From Apostichopus japonicus (taxonomy: Eukaryota; Echinodermata; Holothuroidea; Aspidochirotida; Stichopodidae), in the NCBI RefSeq assembly GCF_037975245.1, contig NC_092569.1:14983501-15047500 (forward strand): a stretch of 64,000 nt of DNA. The letters are read 5' to 3'. A program made the translations under genes and the position numbers. Position 1 is the first letter of the stretch. The number at the start of each line of letters is the position of its first letter. The notes beneath the pieces were generated by a model, which saw only the letters and a program-made list of their open reading frames with translations, was not told where the DNA came from and did not search any database. Shown piece after piece: positions 36,575 through 50,598 of this stretch.

Positions 36575-36595
36575 TCATAATAATTATTATTAACG
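36427..36595. repeat. TA-rich array ending in a large palindrome
   Basis: TA runs broken by AAATA give way to ATTATTATGATTTAATATAT, a (TA)n centre, and the reverse complement ATATATTAAATCATAATAAT. The perfectly paired part spans about 36521-36590 with the TA run as its core, and TAATAATT-type sequence continues the arms imperfectly. Confidence 0.85.
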
Positions 36596-38126
36596 ATTTG
36601 AGATACTGGTCGTCAGATTGGCTTTTGAAGTTTAATTGCTTGATTCTTTTAATTTTAAATTTCCTTTTTTTTTTCAATTTTTAGCAAAAAAACCCTCAAA
36701 AATGTTACAAATATTGGAATGTTTTTAGTGTACCCCACATGGCAAAAGGTACTAACCTATTGATTCATACAATATAAATTTTTCTTCACCAACGTAAAAG
36801 TTATAAAAAAAAAAAAATGATAAAAAAAAAGAAAGAATAGAATGTACCCTGCCACGTGGTTGTATATAACACGGAATGTTTGTTGTTGCCTGTGCTCGTA
36901 TACTGTTAGGTTAATTACCAACATTGCTCATGATTAAATAATGCTTAACTAGTTAATACATATTCAGTTGTTATACTTTAATATTATTATTATCATCATC
37001 ACCAACTACCAAAACCATTGAGTGAAACTAACCCACAATGAATTCAAGCCATATACGTTGCCTTGCGAAACTAGCGGGTCAAATAATGAGAGTCCCTTTA
37101 TCTAAACTGCACCATGGGATATATCGGGGGGGGGGGGTGGTGAAGCTATTGAGTCTTAATATATAGTAGAAATATTGTCTACAAAAACTGCACTAATCCA
37201 AACAAACAAACTAACTGAGAAAAAAACATCATTTCTGAAGAAAAAAAATCTATCATTTGTATCGATGTTCCCTTAGGAAACATTGTCTCTTTAAGACTAC
37301 CTGGCAAGATTTAATATTCAACCATATTTTTTGCATTTCAGTTCTTGCCTTTGTTGTTGCGGTAACAGTGTAGCTACATCCTATACGAAAGACATCATAA
37401 TAGTAGACAGTTATATGTTGGAACGCCCACTAATGCAGTATATACGTGTATTATTGAAAGGCAAAGTTTACGTGAGATTCAATGATACCTTCTCCTTTGT
37501 TATATACGGAAGAAGATTTTCCTTGAGTGATAAGAAAATTTAAAAGAAAGATTGATTGAAAGAAATTGGTTAAAATTGCGACGTATTGATCTCAAATTTC
37601 TGAAACCTTCAATATTATTGTTATCCTTTTTCACTTGTTACTATACCCTCTTCTCTTGCAAAAAAAACCCTGTACATTAAGGCAACGTTTTATACAGACC
37701 CTTTTTCGTATTAGACTTACTTTGTTTTGCTACGAACTAAGTCACTAATTAAAAGAAGCAAAACTAAAAAAAAACAATAAAAAACTGGAGGATCTATTAC
37801 ACCCTTGCTAAGATACAAAAAGAAAAAAAAACATCTTTGCATCTAAATTTTTCCCTTTCTTGTTTCCTGTATCAACGCATTCTGAGTGTTCTTTGATAAG
37901 ATCTGTTTCAAAGAGCATTTCGGCCATGCAACCTCGATAATTCAGTTCTCGGAAAACCGAAATACTGCCATCATTTTACAACAAAAGTTGTTTTGTTTCT
38001 TCCACCCTCTTTGGCGTTTCACCTCCCATGCGATGGGGGGATGCAAACATTTATATATACTTCTGCTTGAAGCAAATTCTTCAATCGAAAAAGGTCTCTA
38101 TGTTAGGACACAGACTAACCGGGCTG
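36596..38126 (-). other. 3' flank/UTR region of the TGIF-like gene
   Basis: AT-rich DNA with A-homopolymers near 36806-36832 and a G11 tract near 37126. On the - strand an ATTAAA lies near 37310 (plus-strand TTTAAT), a possible polyadenylation signal 0.8 kb after the stop; this is weak. Short + strand frames overlapping 37886-38225 are not supported. Confidence 0.45.
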
Positions 38127-39304
38127 TCAGCAAATGACGTCATTGCGGTGGAGTGGGTGGAAGTTTCGTTTTTCGCTGTGCGACCTCAGTTTGGCTGCCT
38201 CACCGAGTACTTGCAACCCATCTAGCGGGATCGCACCAAAGTGGCCGTACGGCATCGGCAATGGACCTCGGCTGAAATCGAATTTGAACTCGGTATCTCG
38301 GCCCTTCGGTGACAACGAGGAGTAAAAATTGACCTCGTCGGAGTATTTAGGGATAGAGATAAACGGTGGTCTGATCAAACTTGAAAATTTCGTGTTTCCT
38401 GGGCTAAGTTTGGGGGTATCTGGTAGGCAGATCGAATCGGCGAATTGTTCCGTAGTAGCAGTAGTAGTACGCGGTGAATAGAGAGTAATAAATGGCACGC
38501 GAGTTGGCATGGTTCTCATGAGATAGTTGTTGATCTGAGCGAAGGAAGCCATGCTATCCATTTGATCTACCGTCGACGGGTACGGACTGCGACTCATATC
38601 AATCGGACTAACCGACGACCGGGAAGATTTGACGACTTCGTTGTGGTGTCGACCTCCTTGCTGTAGTCGCAGAGGAGAAGGTGGTTCAGGGGTCGATGCC
38701 GTAAGAGATGGAGATTGGCAACTGCTGACCCCGCTGTCGGTATCGTCACCGTTCGACAATGTTCTCTTCGCGTCGACCTCTGTTGGTGTCTTTGAAATCC
38801 TCTCCACGTCCTCAGATGTCAGACTCTCCACGCTGCATTCACTGTCGCTTCTCTCACGGAATTCGATGTTCTGCTCGTCGTCTTCGTCGTCGGCGGCAGC
38901 GATCGCTGCGGCGACATTTTTCCTGTTGGTCTTACGGCTGATGGTGAACTTTTGTGGATCTCGACCTTCACGACGTATGATCTCGGGAAGGATTCGTCGC
39001 CGAGCGTTGATGAACCAGTTACAAACTTGCAGCATCGTCAGATTAGCGATCCGAGCTAAGTAGAGTTTTTCCTGGTCGTTTGGATAAGCGTTGTAGCGAT
39101 GTTCGTAGAGCCAATTTTTCAAGATGGTTACGGCATCTTTAGGTAGATTACCGCGCCTCTTCTTGCCAACCCTTGAGGAGAGCGGAGAACCGGGCTTTTC
39201 CATTGGCCGGGAAAAGCAAGCACCATTTGGTCTAAACTTCTTGTGAATGAATTCTGTGACACCACCACCAGCAGACATTTCGTCTCCTTCCATTTCACTG
39301 TTAT
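38127..39304 (-). CDS. TGIF: TGIF-type TALE homeobox transcription factor, main exon
   Basis: The acceptor on the - strand is TTTTCTATCTCTCCAG before 39304; the stop TGA is 38129-38127. In the 398-residue protein (with the exon at 59303-59321) the homeodomain spans about residues 54-116. It has the TALE three-residue insertion (NAYP, 78-81) and recognition helix WFINARRR (103-110), with Ile at homeodomain position 50. [20 protein letters not shown] and the following DPQKFTISR are TGIF hallmarks. TGIF proteins are nuclear repressors that bind TGTCA-type sites and restrain Smad and retinoid signalling. An acidic stretch (145-151) and Ser/Pro-rich C-terminal region follow; PIDMS at 240-244 resembles a CtBP-binding PxDLS motif. 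The in-frame extension above 39304 is intronic. The first in-exon ATG is at 39293. Confidence 0.95.
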
Positions 39305-39932
39305 CTGGAGAGATAGAAAAAAAAAGATAAATATTTGATAAGAGATTCACATTTTTTCCCTATCATGCAGACAAGGTTGATTCATGTATTGAGTATGCAA
39401 GTCACAGCTAATCAGTTCCTTTCGAAAAAAAATCGCGAACTTTGCACAGGCAAACCAAACCAAATACACACACATGCACGTACATAACAGGGACAGACAG
39501 ACAGACAAAAGTGACATATTTTATCAGTAATAGACTTGACAGTAAATCGTACGACGGGATGTTTACACACGCGTGGTAATTAGCATTGTCAACAAAGAGC
39601 AGTTACCTAAACAGAAGGATGGGAAAATTCTATACCAAAGTCGTATCATCGTTGAGTATATTATGCACACAGTGACACCTGTTACAAACGTCCAGAAAAT
39701 TTCCCATCGCTTGCAACAGCTGGCGTGCGTTAAATTGCGGCACCTTAACGAATCCGACTGCTTTAGACGCTGTAAAATTTGACGCACACATACTCTAGGC
39801 ACAGTTTACTCTCATGGTGCTGTTAATCGATATGGTAGCGCTGATTTCAAATCCTATTCGGTCTTAACTTATTCCTTACAGTTTATTATTGATCCCCGCC
39901 TTACTTGAGTGGGTTAGAACACTATATAGGCT

Positions 39933-39996
39933 ATAAATATATACATAAATATATATATATATATATATATAAATATAAATATATATATAAATATAC
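39933..39996. repeat. TA-rich microsatellite
   Basis: TA runs broken by AAATA units, without an attached SINE body. Confidence 0.9.
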
Positions 39997-41923
39997 ACAC
40001 ATTGTAACCGAATTTGAGAACGAATATAACCGAACTTGTTTTCACGACCGATAACTATCCTATCGAATATGTTACCATACATTTACCAAAGATCAGCTGA
40101 TTATCAAACAAGTATTTCTTGAACTTTGTGTCGCTAATTTCGTAATGAACTACTTTGCGTAACAATGTACTGAACATACGCATAGTCAAGATCGACTTAC
40201 TATCCATTCCAATACCAACTGACCAAAATATATGCCTACATGCTGTATAGCCTATATTTTTCATGTTGCCGTTCGTCGCACTAAAACGTGATCACTCCAT
40301 ACAACGGTTGCATAACTCTCACAATACCATCCCTACTGAGCTGTTACCGGTCACCTCCTAGCCTCCCTCTCTTCACCCCCCCCCCCCAACCTTCCTCTCT
40401 CAACGGATCCACATTTTACAGAAAAGCAACTGATTCATATAAAGCTGTTAACTGTCACAATGTAAGTTTCACTATTAGTAATACTTTCCATGCTATAGCA
40501 CGTCGGTGGTGACACGATTATAAAACTATCAGCTTCATCATCATCGATGGGTAAATACCCAGCATTGTTCACCTTCCGACGATAACAAAACTGTTCACAC
40601 ATTCCAAAGTATAGTAGTCCTTAAACCAGCACGACGGTCACGCCACGTGGCGGTAAATAGAATCACGCCGCCATCGCTATCGTCATCACTTAACACCTCA
40701 TAAGTTTTTCCCTCCGCCGTCTTGTAAATCGTTAATATAATATATTGCGTGATTCACTCAATAAACGATTACGTGGACTTGTGGCACGTGTTGCGCGAAG
40801 TATCTGTTTACATTTGCCACGCTTCTCAGAAACCTCCTACCGAGAATTCTCCCACGAGGACCATGACAATGTGGTAAAATGGTTCGAAATTACTTTGAAT
40901 GACCATGAGAGAACTGTTGCTAAGGTAAGGTTTCCCTCCTCCATATATTAGTGTGGCTGCATGCAGACAAGATACAGGCGTTTTTTTTTTTTTGCAAGGG
41001 TTCGGGAAACTAAAACTGACCATCCATTTACATCAAAACGTAAGACGTTGCAAAAGCTCCATGTAAATTGATTACTGAATGAATGGTTTACTGATAAGGG
41101 GAGGGTTAAGACCATTACATGGACAGCCTTCCGACGCTTACACTAATCCTTATTTCCTTTGTTATCATGTAGCAACCAGCAACGAGTAAGGGATGCGCGG
41201 GTTGTAAAAAAAAAAAGGCTAACTTACAATAAAGAACCAACAATTTATGACACGTCTGCTTGGCACAATGTCATGCATATATATTTACCTACTATTTACT
41301 TGAACTTAACCCCCTGCAACCTTAGGTTTTAAAACGAGTTACTGTCTGGAATCGTGCCAATTGGTACTACTACGCATAATGAAATCACAACGTTGACACT
41401 AACAATATGTTTACACTAGCATAAGAGAAGTGTCCATGCATACAGTTCAAAGGTATACACAACCATTTTTTTTTTATCAATGGTTCATGCATGGGTTCAG
41501 GTCAAAGTGTTTACATTACGGTAACAGTCGAGCCATGAAGTAGTTTTTTTTTCTGCAATGACATATATACAGATACAGTGAATTACACTGAGATAGGAAA
41601 TGCACGCCTAAAATGAACAAATAGGCCTCTATATATATATAGCCTATGCTATGATATGTCTCAGTTAAGATTACTATGCAAGTGACATGAATCCCTCGAT
41701 TGATGGACTGTCCGTTAAATAGATATGATCGTTGGCACATGACAAAAAAACCTACTCGGTTAATGTGTGGATGTGAATCTTTCGGAAAGGATGAGAAGGG
41801 GTATAGGGGGAGAATCATCGTCCAATAAAGAGAACTATTGCGGCAACAACCATCCTCCTGCTGAAGTTCAAATATAAAGGTCTACATCCTGACTGAGAAA
41901 GGATGATGGAATGATGTATTACC

Positions 41924-42307
41924 ATGGAGATATCCATCGTACAGTGGACACAATCCTTTAACAAAGAGAGACGCAAAAGCGCGACAATGAGGACTGGACA
42001 ACCGAGAACAAAATGTCTTCACACATTGGAAGAAGGACCTGCACATATGACCATCTTTGATGCCATTAACAAGATAAAGGGGATGACTGCACGGCCAATC
42101 ACCTCCGAACAGTCCCATACTTTCAAATTGTATAGTGTCAAACACCTTCCTCGCAAAATTCAAACCGATTATTGTGTCCTAAATGAGGTCAAAACAGAAA
42201 CTGTCTGGGATAGCCTACATGCTAGCATATACAATCAGAAGAAGAATTACAAGAAGAAGAGAGTAATAATAACCAAAGAAGCACTGAATAGCTCTCTCGA
42301 CAATTGA
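41924..42307 (+). CDS. Doubtful 127-codon ORF inside the TGIF intron
   Basis: The ATG has an ideal context (ACCATGG) and the frame runs 127 codons to TGA, giving a basic protein (MEISIVQWTQSFNKERRKSA...) with a Lys-rich segment KKNYKKKR near its end. No family is recognised. ORFs of 100-135 codons occur by chance several times in this window, and neither promoter nor splice support is visible. It could be a single-exon nested gene, a transposon relic or noise; noise is most likely. Confidence 0.18.
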   Translation: MEISIVQWTQSFNKERRKSATMRTGQPRTKCLHTLEEGPAHMTIFDAINKIKGMTARPITSEQSHTFKLYSVKHLPRKIQTDYCVLNEVKTETVWDSLHASIYNQKKNYKKKRVIITKEALNSSLDN

Positions 42308-43197
42308 TTAAAACCCTTTACGATGTACCGTTTCATTACGCATGTCTGGAGAATTCAGCACAGGTTCAATACTTTGGATCATTTGTCAAACTGTAAGGTA
42401 ATTCAACTTTTAACCCTATACCCCGCTCTACCATCTGGTTTTTTATAGTCCAATGATTAAGATTTAGACTATCGAGTTCTATCAATTAGTTTCGAATTGA
42501 CTGGTATATATCTATTTGGTGTCTCTTTCTCGACGACCTTTCTTTCATTGGCCAACGTACCCTGCTTTGTTTCCGTTTATACGAGGAGAGCGACGGGGGG
42601 GGGGGGGGGGTAGTGTTCGTTTCGACTGGCAAATAGTATGACAAATCTAACAGTAAAAGTGAGTAAGTAATTCACTCATTCAAATGTGTCCAAATGTTGA
42701 CGACTGTAGACAAAAGTGAAATGTATAGTCTACAAATGGTACACGGTAGCACTAAATCAATCGAAACTGTTTTCACCCTGTTAGGACTAAAGAAAAGTTC
42801 ACTCTCAGAACAAGACTGAAAGAATGAAAGAAATCACTGAGGACACGTATACCAAAAATTGTCTTCTCACGCTCTTTAAGTTTTTTAATATTTTTTTTAT
42901 GCATATCACCCCCAATAAACAAGGTCTATCTATATAGTTGTGTGTCACTATAATGTCAACACTTTGGTCGTGAACTTTGAACACGGTCAATGGAATTACA
43001 GAATAGAGGAAACAGTCTATATCACAAGTTACCTCGTTTCCAATGCACCCTTCAGTTAACCTTGGGACGACCTCACATGCAGTGTATTTTTATATAATAG
43101 ACTATGTATATAAGCCTATAGATATCATTGAAACCTTGATTTTCTTTGTCATATGGCCAATTCTTTTGTCAACTTTGTTACCATTCAGAATACACAC

Positions 43198-43202
<5 letters not shown>

Positions 43203-43247
<45 letters not shown>
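43203..43247. repeat. (TA)n microsatellite
   Basis: Uninterrupted TA run of about 22 units preceded by ACACACACAA. Confidence 0.95.
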
Positions 43248-43250
<3 letters not shown>

Positions 43251-43445
43251 TTGGCCTATACTCAAATACTCGAGCCAAAAATTTCCTTTTTCTATATTAT
43301 TATTCAAAATTGATATTTCATATAGCAAACTTGTCAGCTTGATTCAGAGCAAGCAATACACCACCAAAATAGTCTAGTAAAAGCAGTTACTTCAGTGCTT
43401 TGAATTTTAGGTATTTTTTTTCTTCATATTTTCCACTAAGGATTT

Positions 43446-43548
43446 TTTGAACACTCTTATTATTATTATTAATTATTATTAATGTAATTATTATTAATGT
43501 AATTATTATTAATGTAATTATTATTATTATTATTATTATTATTATTTT
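43446..43548. repeat. (ATT)n-rich microsatellite
   Basis: TTATTATTA runs surround three tandem copies of AATTATTATTAATGT, then a pure ATT run at about 43519-43546. Confidence 0.9.
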
Positions 43549-46500
43549 TAATTTTTATATAGGCCTAATTTTTATTTATTTATTTTTTAATATTTTTTTA
43601 TTCCTTTTATACTCATGTCTGGTCTATGTCTGACAACAAAGGCCTATAGTCAATTAAGTTTCATTCCAAATATCAAAGAATGTTCGAAATTAAAATAAAA
43701 AAATTGGGGTATCTGGGTTTGCAGCTTTTATATAGTTTGGGTATCGACGTGTAAGAGATTGATTGGTGTGTCCTGGTGGCAAATTAGTTCTTCTAAAAGC
43801 ACACACACACACACTCACACACACACGCACACACTGATTAGATAATATCTTTCCAACAATCGATTTTGAACCCTTAAACCCGCATCAATGTATAACACCA
43901 CAGCTTATACTTACCGTACATGATGCAACAGTGATTACGGTCAATTGATTTAACAGTTAAATAATTGTCTACATTAGTAGAATAGTTAGCCCTAAGTTCA
44001 TTCTCATTGACTTCTAATGTCTTCACCTTTTTAATTGAATTACATTGACCCTCGCGAAAGAAAGGAAAGTGGATTATATGATAAGGTCCCTTTCATATTG
44101 GTGTCACAGTATACAGCTTATTACAGATGCTCTAACCACAGAATAGATGCCAGCCTGTTTTTTTTTCCCCTTCTTTTTCTTTTTTCTATATAAGATGTCT
44201 AGGAAAGCCAAACTTTCTCTGCACCTGTCTGTGGATATTAATAAATTGGATTAAATATCAAATTTTGAAGGGGGAATTAGAGATTTCCTGTTTGCTCAAA
44301 AGTGTGCTTTTGTTTTGAATATCTTGATTTACTTGACTGTGTAGATTTGACAGTTTGAAATAGCAGTTGGCTTCCTCTCACCGGAAAACAGTTATCATAG
44401 AAAGAGTTCGTATTTACCCTAATTGGTACAGATGGGGAAACACTTGTCGCGTGGAGGCAAGTGACAGGGCTCTGGTTCAAGTTCAATTTAGAATACCCTC
44501 TAATATAATAGATACAGTATCCTGTCGGAATATACTCAATCCCTGTCTGGGTCTGCAAGGTTTGTGTAACCACTAGTCATTTTGTCTGTTATACTTAACA
44601 TCCCATGCAACTTGTACAACAATATTAGAAATGAAAACATGAGTTAATAACTCTACACCAATGCGCATGTTTTCATATACTTTGCAAGGAGCTTAGATAG
44701 TCATAACCCTGCCCCCTCCTTCCCCACCACTTTTACATCATATCCCAATGCTAACAAGCATATCAATGCAGTTGGTATAAAGACCATTAAGGGCCGGGCT
44801 CAAATAAAATATCCAGTCACCACTTCTAACGTGCAGTTCCATTTACGGTTGTGTTTCTTTGAAATATCCGATGTCGTATAGTGAAGCAATCAGCCAAGTT
44901 ATGTGCAGTTAACGGAATTTTTGCTGTCTAAGTTTAGTATGAACTATAGGTTAATTGAAAATGCAAGCTAAGCAATACATATCGCTATTACCGGTTGTAT
45001 GGGCCCCCCAAAAAAATTAAATGTCCACCATTATTTTATAGATTAACAGGTATTATTGACTGTAGCAATCCTTTAATCTCTAAGCTTGTCCGTTCAGAAA
45101 CGAGAAGCAAAATAACCCCTCTCCACAAACTGAACAACAGAGAGGTCGTGAAACTTATGACAATCAATGATGGACTATATCGGAAGTCGCGCTGCTGAGA
45201 TCAAACTGCAGAGAGAGATAACGTTCGCAGTAATCATTGTACTGACAGCCGGAATTAGAGAGCTAAACGCAAATTATGACTAGCATTAGTCTCATCACAA
45301 AGTGATCAAAGGCTAATAGATTATTGGGTGACCTCTCCTCGATTAAATGAGGAAATTAAATTTCATGTTTTTCTTTTTTACAGAGAAACACGCTATGATA
45401 TATTTTTAAACATGCATGAACAAAGAAAGGACCAGCAACAAAGGGGGGAAAACACGGCGTGGATAATAGTAGTAAAGTAGTAGTTAGTAGATCCTTGACC
45501 AATTGAGGAATAGAGTAAAGTGATTCATTGTAAATCTGTGGGCGCTGGTTGCCGAGCTAAATGGGCGCGCCGTGTTTGTAAAATGGTTAATTTGGTGGCA
45601 TAGACAATCTGATTGACGTGGATCGATAAAAGGCATGGCCGACAGTTTTACCCGCAAATTATATCTTCCATCTATTCTTTTAATCGCTGAGTCGCTGGAA
45701 TTGTGATCTCTCTTTAAGGGTTATACCAAGCAATAGTAATAGTATGCAAACAATACACAATAAAGTTATGACGTCACCGATATTGAATTAGATGTTATTG
45801 TCTGGCGATGCATATATTGGATGTACGCAGGTTGTCCCAAATCTTTAGAAAAGTTGTTCTCAAAGTTCTCAAACTATAAATCGTCATAGAAACATATTAT
45901 CATAAATACTTTGTTTGTTCAGTTCAATCTTTACGTAGGAAAAATATTATTTTTTAGTTTTTATTGTCTGTGGTTTTTCTTGTGAATTCTAATGCCACCC
46001 CCCCTCCTTCCTTAACCCCTTGATTTTCCCGCAAGTCACAGCAAGGACATGAGTGGAGCGGATAAAAAGAGGGTATATGTTTGACCTAATTCTTTATCGC
46101 CAATGTAATCAACGAGGCACTTAAAATTCAACTCTGCAAGGTTTTTTTTTTTGATAATGTCTAATAAAGCAAACTTTCGTTTGACTTTAATGTGCTATCA
46201 TGGCTTCTCTGTTGTGACTATAGCTGTCCTTTGTTTGATACTTTCTGCCAATCGCTCGCTGTAACTCATTATGACACTCCACCATAAAAGAGAACGCAAC
46301 AAACAAAAAAAGAAAGACAAGAGCAAACCAAAAAGAAGAAGAAGATGCGGGCATAGAAATTTCTATCTCATCGCTCTTAGTGATTTGACAGAGAATTAAA
46401 GTGCTGGTATGATTTACTTTACTATTTATCTCCTTGTGGTAATATTTGCAAGTATAGGAGGGCGTCATATCGCAATAGCCTCGTATAGATGGTATCTTGT

Positions 46501-48925
46501 TGTCTTTTTTATCGCTCAGTCTCGTAGTGAACAGACGCCTTTAGTGAGGCGTTTAATTCTACGTCAGTAATTATGTCTTTTCATTCTGTTTGGGTTGAGA
46601 TATTAAGCTGGCGGCTACAGAATGACAGGGTAGGCTGGTTATTTCCTATTACAGTGTAGGCTATACTTTCTTTTTTCTTCTTCTTCTTCCTCTTTTCGTT
46701 TCTGCACGATGACGGTGGCCCTGAAAGTTTTTTTTTCAATTTTTTTTTTGATGATTGGCAATATTGGTCGACAAATAAGGGCTGTATGCCGTTACTAAAA
46801 AAAATCGACCCTGGAAAAATGTCCACCGAATAATCAAATAAACAGGCGGTTGTGAAGATTTCGTATAGTTTCTTTCGTCCCGCCGTTATCATCCCTTTTG
46901 ATTACGTCATCGCATGGTACTATAGGGTAAAACAAATAGTATATAGGCCTTTCCACATAGGCTATATATAACAATAAATATTTTGCCTCAGATTCCCCCC
47001 ACCCACACCCCCCATCTTGCCACCATTGTGACAAGTCTTATTGTCTAGCTAGCCTTTTCCCGTTAAAGATAGGAGAAAACAAGTTAGATTCAATATGTTG
47101 ATCTTCTTTTCATAATTCTTCGCGGAAGGATCATTCCCCCACCCCATCCCACCCCCACCCTACACACAGACGCCCCATGGTGAAACCAGCACGCAATGCT
47201 TGGGATGAGTTATATACCGAACAGGATAAAAAAAAAACCAAAAGTTCAAAGCGACTTAGCTATATTTCCATTATGTCACAACAGATGTTTTGCATCCTCC
47301 GATAAACCCTACTATTATAATAAAACACAAAGTCTCGTTGAATGTACAGTCATTTACAGGGAACCCTCCGCATTGACTCATACAAACACCTCGTGGTTTG
47401 AATCTATTGATATTTTTCTTCTCACTCCGTCGTACACTTTCATCCTGTGCCGAATTCCGTGAGTCAAAACGGAGAGTGTTAATAACGCCCTGTATAACTT
47501 TACAAACCGCGATTAGTCATTTTAGACTATAACTATATGACATCTCTTCCAATATGTACAGTAACTACATATGTACTTCTTTGATGAAGATTACAAACAA
47601 TAATATTCTTATTTTTTTGTTCGATTTTTTTTCCTTTGGCGGCGGTGGGGGGGGGGGCAAGTTCTTTTATTTTTATGTAACCATCGCGTCTTTTGACACT
47701 TGCCTATACTCTGACTCATAGACATATGTATTACTAACTATGTACATAATATATACTTCCACGTCCCTATACATTCAATTGTGAAATAACAAATCGGTTT
47801 CCGTTCGTTGGACAATGCTTTTGTCACACTTTGATCGCTCGCTTTTGGTGATTGGGTGTGGCTTTAATACATTTAGTCACTACCCGGGTGAATTAAAAGC
47901 ACAAAAAAAAATAGAGGGATGAAAACCGTTTTAATAATAATATTTCGAGTGAAAGAACTTTGGTTTTCACGAGTCGCTGCTTAAACGTTCAGACAATTGA
48001 AATATTATTCTTGTCTGCACACGCATGTGAAAGTAGAGGGGGAAGTGAGCAAACTGCTTCAACATAAAGACAATGTAACCCACACCAGTGATTCTAGGAA
48101 AGAAATTTTGAAATAAACTTGATGAACTGTGAAACTTATCTATGAGTTGAATTACTTTCCCTCTCTTACAAAACAGTTCTCGCCATTTGCGATGCAATCA
48201 TCATCAACTCACGATTACGAATGAATTGATTGGTTGCAACTATATCACATGGTGTCATGTGATTCAAACTGCGCATGTGTGCGACGTCAAATCGGGTCAG
48301 GTCAGGTCATACAAACACGAGTGTTTGTATCACAGAATGAAGTCATATTTTCACTGTCTATCTAAAAGAATAAGGTTTTTAAAAAAGTATAAGCTAAAAG
48401 ACGTCAAGCCACTAATCTAAACTGCTGACATGCAAGTTTTTAAATTATTTTTTATGACCCCGAAGTTATTGTGTTCCAAATTTAAGCAGACATATAATAA
48501 CAAAACACATCAGCTAAAAATACACTTTTGTCTTCGTCTACGAAAAAGATGGTGTAAATAGCAAAACAATTTTTTTGGTCTGGTACTGCCCTGGTTTTTC
48601 TGCCTAATTATGAATAGTTTGACTTGTTGGTTAATTATTTTGCTGAGCTTAGTGAGTGATTATTGCTTACAATTTTTTGTGTTTCTACCGAGGTGTATTC
48701 TATTAAAATTTCAAACCTCCCAACACGACAACCTTGGACAGATTGTCAATAGTTAACGATTGCTTTGTCACAACAATTTTAATTGTTCACTCTGTAAATA
48801 ATTCTATATGAATTGAGTGAACTATTTCTAACAGAACGTACACCGTCTCAACATTTTTCCTGTCTTTCAAAAAACAAAAAGAAGCAACACTTCGGAAGAG
48901 CCAAACAAAATACTTTATGTTCTTC

Positions 48926-49100
48926 CATGACAAGATCAGCCCATGACAAGATCAGCCCATAACAGATCAGCCCATGACAAGATCAGCCCATGACAAGATC
49001 AGCCCGTGACAAGATCAGCCCATGACAAGATCAGCCCGTGACAAGATCAGCCCGTGACAAGATCAGCCCGTGACAAGATCAGCCCATGACAAGATCAGCC
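48926..49100 (+). repeat. 16-bp minisatellite CATGACAAGATCAGCC, 11 copies
   Basis: Eleven head-to-tail units differ mainly at one base (CATGAC versus CGTGAC), with one unit shortened (CATAACAGATCAGCC). The low divergence indicates recent expansion. Each unit contains a GATC site. It lies within the predicted TGIF intron. Confidence 0.95.
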
Positions 49101-50050
49101 AGAATGATTACTAAGCATATACAGTTTATTACGATGCAAATGGGACTATGCAAATATTACAACTATGCCGAATAGATTTGTCAATAGGCATTTATGTCTT
49201 ACACGTATATAGGAGTGTCAGAAGGTGGGGGGGAAGGGGGAGTGGGGTGTTGGCTGGGTAAAGAACCACTATATACATTGAAGGTATATACTCTGGAAGC
49301 CCCTTATTGGTTGATACAGTTAACCCGACCACGGGGAACAGCACGGCTGTTAGGATACCTGCAAGTGTTGTATAGTTATAGGCCTATTTGGGATGGGATG
49401 GGAGGGGGGGTGGTTAACAGGTCCGGGGATCCCCCTTCCGGGCCAAAGCTTACACAGTTCCTCCAAAACTCTGTATGTATATACTGTTATATATAACATA
49501 TGTATGTATGCATGTATGTATGTAGGTATGTATGTATGCATGTGGGTCTACGTATTGCAGCCGCTTTTCTACCCAGTTTTGACTTTCTTTCTTTCTTTAA
49601 GTTAGTTATCAGCAGTTCCTTTGTACTGGACATTATACCGATCTTAACCTCTTGAATCAGTCTTCCTACTGTACATCGTATTCCAATTATCAACAGTGCA
49701 TTATAATTAGCAAAAGAAGAAATCGATTTATAGATAAGATGAGCTCAGAGTTGCTCGCTGTTCAACCCTGGGCATTGAGCGAAGGGAATAGAACACAATC
49801 ACAAGGAAAGAACTAAACTATATTATGCGAAAAGGTGGCCCAGTGGATTTCCGAGGAGGTACAGGTACCTATACTTAAATAGAGTGACGTATACCATCTT
49901 TTCGCATTCGAAAACCGATAATTAGGAACAACCCATACCGACACAAGGTGAAACAAAGGACTATATATGGCAACGACTGTGCTTTCTAGTGTTGTTTCGT
50001 CATTATTATTACATGAAAAAAAAGTATAGAAAGGATTAAGTAAACTAGAT

Positions 50051-50209
<159 letters not shown>

Positions 50210-50456
50210 ATTAAAATGGTCAAAATATGTGGGTATTTTGTCGAAGGTGTTATTCAACCTCGCCGTATGGCCGCACCATTCGGTAAAATAAAAAGTTGTG
50301 GGCAGGTGGACGAGGCAAATGTCGCCTTGCGTCAAGACTGGCGGGTACATTTTTACGATGCTTTCTATGTAAAAATTGTTTCAGAATGGAGTCAGAAAAA
50401 CGGGAGAGTAATGAAAAGAAAGAAAAGCATGCGAATTCAATCTTGTAGACAAAGAG

Positions 50457-50598
<142 letters not shown>

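Noticed and set aside
39305-39350. N-terminal extension of the TGIF exon into [14 protein letters not shown]
   Set aside because: It begins at GTG rather than ATG and runs through the polypyrimidine tract and CTCCAG acceptor, so it is intron.
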